Below are positions 56,814 to 64,000 of a DNA stretch of 64,000 bases, one piece after another (the stretch's first letter is position 1; every line of letters starts with the position of its first letter). The translations under genes and the position numbers were made by a program. Source of the DNA: Candidatus Acidiferrum typicum (GTDB lineage Bacteria; Acidobacteriota; Terriglobia; Acidiferrales; UBA7541). The DNA is taken from contig JAOAPV010000004.1 of NCBI GenBank assembly GCA_025463055.1, positions 21,360-85,359 of the forward strand. Reading direction: 5' to 3'. The notes under the pieces were generated by a model, which saw only the letters and a list, made by a program, of their open reading frames with translations, did not search any database and had not been told where the DNA came from.

Positions 56814-58793
56814 TCAGGCGGTCGCTTGCCTTGGGGCTACGACTTCAATCGGCAGCGTTGCCAGGACGAGTGTGCCTTTGCCGTTTGATTGCACGTCGAG
56901 CTGACCGCCCATTTGCCGCAGGCGCTCATGCATTCCGCGCAAGCCCACCCCGCTGAGCCTTCCCGACGATAGGCTCGTTTGCGCCTCGGCGGGGATACCT
57001 TTGCCCGCGTCGCGAACTTCGAGCCGCACTTCGTTTTGCGAACGCGCAACGCGAATTACCGCTGTGCTGCTCCCGGAATGACGATGAATATTGGTGAGGC
57101 ATTCCTGTACTACGCGGAACAAAGTAATTTCCAGGTTGCGCGGGAGGCGCCCGAAATCATCGGGCAGCTCCAGATCCACTTGGATTTTGCTGCGTTCGCT
57201 GAAGCCATCGATATACCACTGCAGCGCCGATTGCAGGCCCACTTCGTCCAGCAGCGGGGGATGGAGCAGGTGCGAAATCGTTCGAATCTCGCTGGAAAGT
57301 TGCTCGAGAAGCTCGGCATTGTCTTCGAGCGCCTTACGAGCGTCGGGACCGAGCGCGGCCGCTTCGTGGTGCACATGCGCCATGTTCATGCTGACGGCGG
57401 CGAGCATCTGTCCCACGCTGTCGTGCAGCTCGCGGGCAATGCGCCGGCGCTCTTCATCCTGGATCTGCAAGAGTCGTGCGGAGAGCTCGCGCACAACGTC
57501 CGCTTGTGTAACGAGCTCGAGGTTTTTCGCCTCAAGTTCCCGGGTGCGCTCGCGGACGCGCTCTTCGAGCATGCTGCGAAGCTGGCGGTGCTCGGTGATG
57601 TCTAAGCCTGAGCAGACAATCATCACCACTTCGCCATTTTCGCTTTGCACGGGGTTCAGCGTGCGGTCCGCGAAACGGATGGTGCCGTCGCGCAGGGCAT
57701 ACTCGCATTCCTCGCGAACAGCCAAGCCTTTGGCAACGGTGGCTACGCTGGTTTTTGCAATCGCTTGTTCCTCTGGCAGAGGGCTCCACCAGACGTCCCA
57801 CAGTTTCCTGCCGATAACCTCGCTGCGGCTGAATCCCGTGCCTTCCAGCGCGGCGCGGTTAGCCTCAACAACCGTCCCGTCGTTGGAAAGAATCGCCAAG
57901 AATGAATACGTCTGCGCGAAGGCCGCACGGAGGAGATCCTGCTTTTCACGTAGCTCCTTTTCGGTAACCTTGCTGTTGGTGACATCGCGAGCAATTTTAG
58001 AGGCGCCGATCACGCGGCCCTGTAAATCCTTGATGGGCGAAACGGTCAAGGAGATGTTGAGGCGTTTTCCGCTTTTCGCGATCCTGACAGTTTCGAAGTG
58101 GTCGATGCGTTCTCCACTCCTGAGGCGCTTAGTAATCTGCGCTTCTTCGTCTCGCAACTCCGGAGGAATGATGATGGTGATCGGCTGCCCGATGGCTTCC
58201 TGCGCGGAATAGCCGAAGATACGTTCCGCAGTAGCGTTCCAACTGTTAATAGTCCCGTTGAGGTCTTTGGAAATGATGGCATCGTCGGAGGATTCGACGA
58301 TAGCCGCGAGTCTTGCCTGGGCCTGCTCGGCCTGCGCGATTTGGTTTACGTCCATTTTGTGGTTTCCGGAATGCGATCCTTCCGTGACGAATTCTTTTCC
58401 GTAGCTTACGGCTTTGACTGCATTCTGGAGTTGCTCTCTAATGTTTGATTTTGCTACATAGCCTAAGGCGCCAGCGCGAAACGCCTCCCTGACGGTTTCC
58501 GACGATTCGTCCTGGCTTAAAATCAAAACGCCGATTTCCGGAAAAGCATTGCGGATCAAGCGTGTGGCATCGAAACCGTTCAGGTTGGGCATACCGATGT
58601 CCATTACGACGACGTCGGGCTTGAGCTGCCTGGTTTTGTCCACGCCGTCTCGGCCATCCACGGCTTCTCCGCACACTTCGAAATCCGAGCGAGCCACGAG
58701 GAGCGAGCGCACACTACGACGAACGAGTTCGTGATCGTCCACGATAAGAACGCGTGTCAGAAAACCTCCCCTGAGTGCATACGTTAGGCACAA
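56814..58793 (-). CDS. Receiver-PAS-PAS histidine kinase, paralogue of the 51.2-kb gene
   Basis: 659 residues if it starts at TTG 58793. A strong GGGGAGG lies 4 nt before CTG 58760, which would begin exactly at LTRVLIVDDHE, so CTG is the more natural start. Receiver (VVMDIGMPNLNG; Lys in GYVAKSNI), PAS 1 (ESSDDAIISKDLNGTINSWN), PAS 2 (FAQTYSFLAILSNDGTVVEA), coiled coil, HisKA_3 with phospho-His in RRIARELHDSVGQ, and HATPase (QECLTNIHRHSGSST, GVGLRGMHERL). The receiver and kinase core closely resemble the other gene; the second PAS differs most. Transcribed opposite to it. No membrane helix. Confidence 0.92.
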   Translation of the reverse strand: MCLTYALRGGFLTRVLIVDDHELVRRSVRSLLVARSDFEVCGEAVDGRDGVDKTRQLKPDVVVMDIGMPNLNGFDATRLIRNAFPEIGVLILSQDESSETVREAFRAGALGYVAKSNIREQLQNAVKAVSYGKEFVTEGSHSGNHKMDVNQIAQAEQAQARLAAIVESSDDAIISKDLNGTINSWNATAERIFGYSAQEAIGQPITIIIPPELRDEEAQITKRLRSGERIDHFETVRIAKSGKRLNISLTVSPIKDLQGRVIGASKIARDVTNSKVTEKELREKQDLLRAAFAQTYSFLAILSNDGTVVEANRAALEGTGFSRSEVIGRKLWDVWWSPLPEEQAIAKTSVATVAKGLAVREECEYALRDGTIRFADRTLNPVQSENGEVVMIVCSGLDITEHRQLRSMLEERVRERTRELEAKNLELVTQADVVRELSARLLQIQDEERRRIARELHDSVGQMLAAVSMNMAHVHHEAAALGPDARKALEDNAELLEQLSSEIRTISHLLHPPLLDEVGLQSALQWYIDGFSERSKIQVDLELPDDFGRLPRNLEITLFRVVQECLTNIHRHSGSSTAVIRVARSQNEVRLEVRDAGKGIPAEAQTSLSSGRLSGVGLRGMHERLRQMGGQLDVQSNGKGTLVLATLPIEVVAPRQATA

Positions 58794-58915
58794 CGCAACA
58801 GGTCCGCGGGGACGGCGGATTCCGATTCGCGTCTGCTACCGAGCGCTAATGGTACTTAGGGGAGAGAGGCGACAAGAATACAGTGAACGCTGTAGTGGGG
58901 CTGGCAGGGTATCTT

Positions 58916-59539
58916 TCATTTCCGATCGAAGATAACGAGATAATCGCTATTTGGCCAGTCATTCACGGTTTTTGCGATTTGGAATCCTGCCGCGGTGAGC
59001 TCTTCGATGGCGATTTTTTGAGGTATCCCGTGCCCGCCACGATTTGCGGGCACTCCTTCGACGGGGTCGAGTCCGGAACGGGGTGGAAACTCGATGATGG
59101 CGAGACGGCCGCCGGGCTTCAGAGAGCGTGCGAGGGCCGCGTCGAATTCAGCGGGGTTGGTCAGATGATGGTAAACGCGTCGCAAGAAGATTGCGTCGCA
59201 GCATTCGCGTGGAAGATTGGTGTCCGCTTCTTTGCTCTCGAGGACGATCACGTTATTCAGTTGGCGCTTTGTGACCTCGGAGCGCAGTTTGGCAAGTTTT
59301 TCCTGGTCGATTTCGGTGGCGAAGACTTTTCCCGCGGGACCGACTATTTGTGCCGCGGCAAAGGCGTATCGGCCGTCGCCAGCGCCGATATCGGCGACGA
59401 TGGTTCCGGGTTTCCAGTCCATCAGCGCGGCGAGACGCTTCATTTCGTCGGCGGGATCGGCCTCGGCACGGCGGAGTGAACCGACGGTGGCGAAAGTGAC
59501 GCAAAGCAAAGCCGCTGCCTTGAACCATTTTCTGTTCAT
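58916..59539 (-). CDS. Exported class I SAM-dependent methyltransferase
   Basis: 207 residues from ATG 59539 (GAGG about 9 nt upstream; the frame is open to 59578). A signal peptide or anchor (KWFKAAALLCVTFATVGSLR) is followed by a Rossmann methyltransferase: IVADIGAGDGRYAFAAA (motif I), VFATEIDQEKLAKL (motif II), DAIFLRRVYHHLTNP, SLKPGGRLAIIEFPP. Periplasmic location of a SAM-dependent enzyme is odd since SAM is cytoplasmic; it may be membrane-tethered facing in, but similar proteins with signal peptides are common in acidobacteria. Substrate unknown. Confidence 0.85.
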   Translation of the reverse strand: MNRKWFKAAALLCVTFATVGSLRRAEADPADEMKRLAALMDWKPGTIVADIGAGDGRYAFAAAQIVGPAGKVFATEIDQEKLAKLRSEVTKRQLNNVIVLESKEADTNLPRECCDAIFLRRVYHHLTNPAEFDAALARSLKPGGRLAIIEFPPRSGLDPVEGVPANRGGHGIPQKIAIEELTAAGFQIAKTVNDWPNSDYLVIFDRK

Positions 59540-59708
59540 TGTGCGTACCTCGGGAAAGGACCTTCTGATTAGACTCAAACTCGCGACTTTGCGCTTCTCT
59601 GTTTTTCCTATCGTTCACACTCATTATGCATGTTGGCTCAGGCCAGACGATAGGGACGATTAAGAGCTTATAAGCAGACTTCGTGTTGCTTATCGTGAGA
59701 GCCTGGGG

Positions 59709-59745
59709 ACGGCTAACGCCGTGAAAGCGGCAGCAAGACTGCCGC
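59709..59745. repeat. Double palindrome in the hpt upstream region
   Basis: ACGGC-TAAC-GCCGT (59709-59722) and GCGGCAG-CAAGA-CTGCCGC (59727-59745) lie four bases apart in a 298-bp gap. The pair looks like a dispersed repeat unit; the remaining gap holds no gene. Confidence 0.6.
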
Positions 59746-59837
59746 ACTCCAAGAGGGCTTTGTTGCGTGGCGATGTGTGTTAGTTGTCTTGCCGAATGCT
59801 GCGGGCTGCGCTAGAGTGCCGGTCATTCGAAAATATT

Positions 59838-60419
59838 ATGGCGAAATCTACGCGCTACAAACCTAAGTCTAAAAGCAAAACGCAGGAAAGCGTTCGCACG
59901 CTGATCTCGTGCGAGGACATTCAACGACGAGTTGGCCAAATGGCGCAGGAGATCCGGCGCGATTTTCCCACGGAAGCTCTGCACCTGGTGGCAGTCTTGA
60001 AAGGCTCGGTGTTTTTTCTTACGGATTTGGCGAGACAGATCAGCGGAGACATTTCGCTCGATTTCATTGCCGTCTCGAGTTATGGAAATCGGACGGAGAC
60101 ATCGGGCGAAGTAAAGCTTACGCGGGACTTGGACTCGAGCATCGAGGGAAAGACCGTTATCGTGGTAGAGGATATTCTCGATACAGGGATGACGCTGCAA
60201 TATTTGCTGCGCGTATTCGAGCAGCGCAAGCCGCGGCGCATTCGTGTGGCCGTGTTGCTGGATAAACCCGAGCGGCGTCTCGCCAAAGTCCGCGCAGATT
60301 ACGTGGGCTTTACAATTCCCAATGAGTTCGTGGTGGGATACGGGCTGGATTATGCAGAGCGTTACCGCAATCTCTGCGATGTAGGTGTCCTGACTCTTGG
60401 AACGAAAGTGAAAAAATAA
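59838..60419 (+). CDS. hpt: Hypoxanthine phosphoribosyltransferase
   Basis: 193 residues from ATG 59838; an upstream start at 59784 would add poorly conserved residues. Signatures: LVAVLKGSVFFLTDLARQIS, FIAVSSYGNRTETSGEVKL, VIVVEDILDTGMTLQYLL (PRPP motif), FVVGYGLDYAERYRNL. It converts hypoxanthine or guanine plus PRPP to the nucleotide. A Lys-rich N-terminal extension (KSTRYKPKSKSKTQES) is unusual but short. 58 nt before the phosphatase gene. Confidence 0.95.
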   Translation: MAKSTRYKPKSKSKTQESVRTLISCEDIQRRVGQMAQEIRRDFPTEALHLVAVLKGSVFFLTDLARQISGDISLDFIAVSSYGNRTETSGEVKLTRDLDSSIEGKTVIVVEDILDTGMTLQYLLRVFEQRKPRRIRVAVLLDKPERRLAKVRADYVGFTIPNEFVVGYGLDYAERYRNLCDVGVLTLGTKVKK

Positions 60420-60477
60420 AAAGGAATTACAGCTAGTCCGAGTTGCGCCGCGCTACTGTTATAATGTCGATACCCGC

Positions 60478-62247
60478 ATGAATCCAACTGACGAACATAC
60501 GACCCTGGCCTCGTCGCCGGCTTTCGAGGTGTCCGCCGAAGTGCTGGCCACGCTGACGGAAATCGGCGAAGAGGTGAACGCTTCGCTCGATCTGGATGAA
60601 GTGTTGGCGCGCACGGCGGCGCTGATCAAGCGGCACATCGATTACGAGATTTTCGGCGTGCTGATGTTTGAGGGCGACGGATCTTACCTGAAATTTCGAT
60701 TCTCTATCGGTTATCCGCGCGAGCTGGCGGAAAATTTGCGGATTCCGGTTGGGCAGGGAATTACCGGGACGGCGGCGGCGACGGGCCATCCCGTACGAGT
60801 GGCGGATACGCTTACGGATTCCCGTTACATCAACGCTATCGAGAATGTGCGGTCAGAACTGGCTGTGCCGCTGATGCTGCGCAACCGCTGCGTTGGCGTG
60901 CTGGATATTCAAAGCCGACATCCGGATTATTTCACGGGCGAGCAGCAGAAGATTTTGACGTTGCTGGCGAGCCGGCTCGCGATTGCGGTGGAAAACGCGC
61001 GGTTGTTCGAGAAGGTCAGCGCGCAGGCGGAGACGCTGCTGCTTTTGAACGAGGTGAGCCGCGAAACCGGATCGATTCTCGATGTAGAAGAACTTCTCCG
61101 ACGTGCGGCGGAGCAGACGAAGCGCGTAATCGATTATCAGATTTTGAGCATCATGCTTTACGACGAGGAGCAAAAAGTTTTTCGTCACCGCGTGGACGTG
61201 AAACATGGGCAGCGGGTGCAAGGGAAACTGCGCGTGGCGGCAACCGAGGGTATCGTGGGCGCCGCGGCTACGCTCAAGCAACCCGTGATTGTGCCAGACG
61301 TGACCGTTGATCCGCGCTACCTGATGGTGAATCCGGAGACGCGTTCCGAGTTGGCGATTCCGATGATTCATAAGGGCAAAGTGATTGGCGTGCTGGACCT
61401 GGAGAGCCCGCAGCCGAATTACTTTACGGACGATCACGTACAGACGCTTTCGATTTTGGCGGGGAATCTTGCTGTGTCGCTGGAGAACGCGCGTTTGTAC
61501 GAGCAGGTGGCTCGGGACGAGGCACGGCTGGAGCGGGACTTGCAGGCGGCGAAACGTATTCAGGGCGCATTGCTGCGCCCTGTGCCCACCGAGGATTATG
61601 GTGTGGACCTGGCCGCGCGATATCTTTCCGCGCGTGAAGTATGCGGCGATTTGTATGAATTCTTGCGGTACGGACCGCAGCAACTGGGGATCGCGCTTGG
61701 CGACGTGAGCGGCAAGGGGACAGCGGCGGCATTGTATGGCGCGGTTTCCATCGGCATTATGCGCAGCCTTGCGCCGCAGAAGCTGCAACCCGCGGAAATG
61801 CTGAAGCAGATGAATCAGCTTGTGGGGGAGCGCCGAATTGAAGGGCGATTTATGACGGCGTGCTTCGCTACTTGGCAAAAGGGGCGGAGCAAATTGCGGG
61901 TGGCGAATGCGGGGCAATCGCAGCCGCTGCTTTATAAGGATGGGCGCTGCGGAAAGATTGAGTTGACGGGTTTCCCGCTCGGAATCTATGAGGATGTCAG
62001 CTACGACGAGTGGAGCGTCACACTGGAGCCCGGGGATATACTGGTGTTCCATTCGGACGGGATTGCGGAAACGACGAACAGCGACGGGCTGTTCTTTGGG
62101 ACCGCGCGCTTGCGTAAACTCATTGAAGACAAACACGAAGTGACGGCCGCGGAATTAGCGGACATTGTTCTGCGTGACGTGGATTACTTCGCGGATAGCG
62201 CTCCACTCGCGGATGATCGCACGTTGGTTGTTTTGAAGGTGCGATGA
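60478..62247 (+). CDS. GAF-GAF-SpoIIE (PP2C) serine phosphatase, RsbU-like
   Basis: 589 residues. GAF 1 about 15-180 (NASLDLDEVLARTAALIKRH, then VGQGITGTAAATGHPVRV), GAF 2 about 190-345 (DVEELLRRAAEQTKRVIDYQ, SELAIPMIHKGKVIGVLDLE), a coiled coil, then SpoIIE/PP2C about 350-588: QAAKRIQGALLRPVP, VCGDLYEFLRYGPQQLGIALGDVSGKGTAA by parts, GDVSGKGTAAALY and HSDGIAETTN with the metal-site Asp residues. It would dephosphorylate an anti-sigma-factor antagonist in response to ligands of the GAF domains. Its stop overlaps the lysA start. Confidence 0.93.
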   Translation: MNPTDEHTTLASSPAFEVSAEVLATLTEIGEEVNASLDLDEVLARTAALIKRHIDYEIFGVLMFEGDGSYLKFRFSIGYPRELAENLRIPVGQGITGTAAATGHPVRVADTLTDSRYINAIENVRSELAVPLMLRNRCVGVLDIQSRHPDYFTGEQQKILTLLASRLAIAVENARLFEKVSAQAETLLLLNEVSRETGSILDVEELLRRAAEQTKRVIDYQILSIMLYDEEQKVFRHRVDVKHGQRVQGKLRVAATEGIVGAAATLKQPVIVPDVTVDPRYLMVNPETRSELAIPMIHKGKVIGVLDLESPQPNYFTDDHVQTLSILAGNLAVSLENARLYEQVARDEARLERDLQAAKRIQGALLRPVPTEDYGVDLAARYLSAREVCGDLYEFLRYGPQQLGIALGDVSGKGTAAALYGAVSIGIMRSLAPQKLQPAEMLKQMNQLVGERRIEGRFMTACFATWQKGRSKLRVANAGQSQPLLYKDGRCGKIELTGFPLGIYEDVSYDEWSVTLEPGDILVFHSDGIAETTNSDGLFFGTARLRKLIEDKHEVTAAELADIVLRDVDYFADSAPLADDRTLVVLKVR

Positions 62248-63656
62248 GCGGGGGGAAGACGCAGAAGTCCAAGAAGCCTGCCTTCGTTGACCCGGCTACG
62301 TTTACCCCGTATTTTTCCTGGAAAAAATCAGCTGGCAAATTAGTTGACAGCAAGCTTGACAGGGGCGCAGCAGTGCTGCGCCCCTACGCGGCGCTCCAGG
62401 TATGTTGCGAACAAATTTCACTTTGCGACATCGCAGACACCGTGGGAACGCCTGCATACGTGTACAGCCAGGCGGCGATTGGGGATGCTTACAGGGAGCT
62501 TGACGGGGGGCTTGGCGCGTTGCCGCATACGCTGTGTTTTGCCGTGAAATCGAACGGCAACCTGGCGATTTTGAAATATCTCGCCGGACTGGGCAGCGGC
62601 TTCGACATTGTTTCCGGCGGGGAGTTGCAGCATTTGGGGCGGATTGGCGTGCCGGGCAAGCGCATTGTGTTTTCTGGTGTGGGGAAGACGCGCGAGGAAA
62701 TGCGAGAGGCGCTTCGTTATCGCTCTCCGGGACGCGGCAGCACGCGTGGCATCCTCCTTTTCAATATTGAGTCTGAGGCGGAGCTTGCGGCGTTGCTGGA
62801 AGAAGTCGCGCGCGAGCGGCGGCGCGGTGCGGTGGCGCCTGCGGTTTCGATTCGCGTGAATCCGGACGTGCAGGCTGGCGGGCATCCGCATATTTCGACT
62901 GGACGCTACGAACATAAATTTGGTTTGGATTGGGAGGAGGCGCGACGGCTTTATTTGGCGCATCGCGATTCGCGGGATATTCAATGGCGGGGAATCAGCG
63001 TGCACATCGGGTCGCAAATCGTGGCGCTCGATCCGTTTCAGCGGGCGCTGCGGCGATTAGCGGGGTATGTGAGTGAGCTGCGGGGAGCTGGGATTCAGCT
63101 TGATTATCTGGATTTCGGGGGCGGGCTTGGCGTTCGCTACACGAATGAGAGAATTCCGGCGCGGAAAGAGTATGCGCGCATGGTCGCGAAAGCGATTCGT
63201 CCTTTGCGGCTGCATCTTTTGCTGGAGCCGGGGCGGACGATTATCGGACCGGCTGGGGTGCTGCTGACGCGAGTTTTGTATGTGAAGGAAAATCGGGGGA
63301 AGAGTTTCGTGGTGGTGGATTCGGGGATGAATGACTTGATGCGGCCGGCACTTTATGGCGCGATTCATCCGATTACGCGGATTGCGCGGGGGAAAGAATC
63401 GCAGAATTCGAAGCGAGTCGACGTAGTTGGACCAGTGTGCGAGACGGGCGATTGTTTTTTGCGTGATTGGCCGCTGGGAGAAGTCAAAGCGGGGGATGTG
63501 TTGGCGATTTGGACCGCGGGGGCGTACGGGATGTCGCAAACTTCGAATTACAATGCGCGCTGCCGGCCCGCGGAAGTGTTGGTGAATGGAACGCGGTTTC
63601 ATACGATTCGGCGGCGGGAAACGCAACGGGATCTGCTTCGGACACAACTGCTTTAG
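62244..63656 (+). CDS. lysA: Diaminopimelate decarboxylase
   Basis: 470 residues from ATG 62244 (ATGA overlap with the phosphatase gene). PLP-barrel motifs: PHTLCFAVKSNGNLAILKYL (catalytic Lys), GSGFDIVSGGEL, HEHKFGLD-like YEHKFGLD, DFGGGLGVRY, LLEPGRTIIGPAG, VVGPVCETGDCF, GAYGMSQTSNYN (active-site Tyr region). It makes lysine from meso-diaminopimelate. Residues about 30-55 are an insertion: codons covering a perfect 23-bp palindrome (62362-62384) read RGAAVLRPYAAL in frame between FSWKK and the usual ISLCDIADTVGTPAYVYS. The rest is normal, so the enzyme is likely active. Confidence 0.95.
   Translation: MSGGKTQKSKKPAFVDPATFTPYFSWKKSAGKLVDSKLDRGAAVLRPYAALQVCCEQISLCDIADTVGTPAYVYSQAAIGDAYRELDGGLGALPHTLCFAVKSNGNLAILKYLAGLGSGFDIVSGGELQHLGRIGVPGKRIVFSGVGKTREEMREALRYRSPGRGSTRGILLFNIESEAELAALLEEVARERRRGAVAPAVSIRVNPDVQAGGHPHISTGRYEHKFGLDWEEARRLYLAHRDSRDIQWRGISVHIGSQIVALDPFQRALRRLAGYVSELRGAGIQLDYLDFGGGLGVRYTNERIPARKEYARMVAKAIRPLRLHLLLEPGRTIIGPAGVLLTRVLYVKENRGKSFVVVDSGMNDLMRPALYGAIHPITRIARGKESQNSKRVDVVGPVCETGDCFLRDWPLGEVKAGDVLAIWTAGAYGMSQTSNYNARCRPAEVLVNGTRFHTIRRRETQRDLLRTQLL
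62362..62384. repeat. Perfect palindrome inside the lysA coding region
   Basis: GGGGCGCAGCA-G-TGCTGCGCCCC: an 11-bp stem with a 1-nt loop, followed by TAC. It resembles a dispersed G/C palindrome family but lies inside a gene, in frame. Confidence 0.9.
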
Positions 63657-63682
63657 GTTTTCTGCTTGCGTGCGTAGGTTTT

Positions 63683-64000
63683 CTACGCTTCTCCCCACTT
63701 CAGTTTGCTTCGCAAAATTTCGAAATAGGATTTCTGCGCGGGCTGGATCAGACGCAGGCGGTCGCTGGCGCGGCGCATGCGCACGACGTCGGCGGCTTGC
63801 ATGGGAATTCCGGTTTGTCCGTCGAGGGTGAGGAAGACGGATTCGGTGTCGCCGGAGAGATGCACCTCAATGAGGCTGGAATCACGTACTACGACGGGGC
63901 GGTCAGACAAAGTGTGCGGGCAGATGGGGGTGATGATCCAGGATTCTACGCCGGGATGCACGATGGGGCCGCCGGCGGAGAGGGAATAGGCGGTGGAGCC
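63683..64000 (-). CDS. nadK: NAD kinase, 3' part (gene continues past the window)
   Basis: The frame is open to the window edge. It reads GSTAYSLSAGGPIVHPGVES, then WIITPICPHTLSDRPVVV, which are the NAD kinase motifs (GSTAY...SAGGP and PICPHTLS.RP), and ends with FEILRSKLKWGEA. About 105 codons are visible. It makes NADP from NAD. Converges with lysA; 26 nt lie between the two ends. Confidence 0.93.
   Translation of the reverse strand, partial: GSTAYSLSAGGPIVHPGVESWIITPICPHTLSDRPVVVRDSSLIEVHLSGDTESVFLTLDGQTGIPMQAADVVRMRRASDRLRLIQPAQKSYFEILRSKLKWGEA

Noticed and set aside
60853..62136. 427-codon frame opposite the SpoIIE phosphatase gene
   Set aside because: Arg/His/Leu-rich shadow of a G/C-rich gene on the other strand with strong family motifs.

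Overview
The window looks like chromosomal DNA of a Gram-negative soil bacterium, most likely an acidobacterium (Acidobacteriota, Terriglobia-like). This is inferred from protein style, not from a marker gene: paired FecR/DUF6600 secreted proteins, a sortilin-like BNR propeller protein, secreted DinB proteins, small Cys-rich proteins, a cytochrome b fused to cytochrome c, and abundant G/C-rich palindromes. No rRNA, tRNA, CRISPR array or intact transposase was seen.

Layout. 1-9.7 kb: the end of an OmpR-type regulator, an AsmA-like protein, a BNR propeller protein and two paralogous FecR/DUF6600 proteins with repetitive tails. 9.8-12.8 kb: cofE-cofG-cofD of coenzyme F420 synthesis. 12.8-19.4 kb (minus strand): adenosine deaminase family protein, S1/P1-like nuclease, amino acid permease, PcrA/UvrD helicase and a secreted protein of unknown function. 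19.4-26.5 kb: a compact operon, mostly with overlapping genes, for the LPS inner core (waaA, lpxK, waaF, gmhB, hldE split in two, waaC-like) ending in an isoprenylcysteine-methyltransferase-like gene. 26.5-36.9 kb (minus strand): valS-nadC-birA-coaX-unknown-rlmD-comEC. 37-45.2 kb: NDH-2, a receiver-domain protein, a BamD-like protein, a PurD-like ATP-grasp enzyme, a frameshifted DinB gene and an ArsP/DUF318-like permease.

45.2-51.2 kb is the accessory part. It holds tandem structured repeats, orphan small proteins, a cytochrome c/Rieske/cytochrome b-c respiratory cassette bracketed by two diverged direct repeats, and a decayed ParE/RelE-type toxin-antitoxin pair. The pair was found by hand because both genes are broken by stops or frameshifts. 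51.2-64 kb: two receiver-first PAS histidine kinases flanking Ku, a MerR-TPR protein and a DinB protein; then a secreted methyltransferase, hpt, a GAF-GAF-SpoIIE phosphatase coupled to lysA, and the end of NAD kinase.

How the genes work together. The LPS cluster would carry ADP-heptose synthesis nearly from end to end plus Kdo and heptose transfer and lipid A 4'-phosphorylation; gmhA is not in the window. NDH-2 and the bc-type cassette are two quinone-linked respiratory modules. The cof genes imply F420 use, but cofH and cofC are not here. No clearly new multi-gene system is proven. The best candidates for a second look are the decayed toxin-antitoxin pair, the 75-bp structured tandem repeat, the direct repeats around the bc cassette, and a palindrome inserted in frame into lysA.
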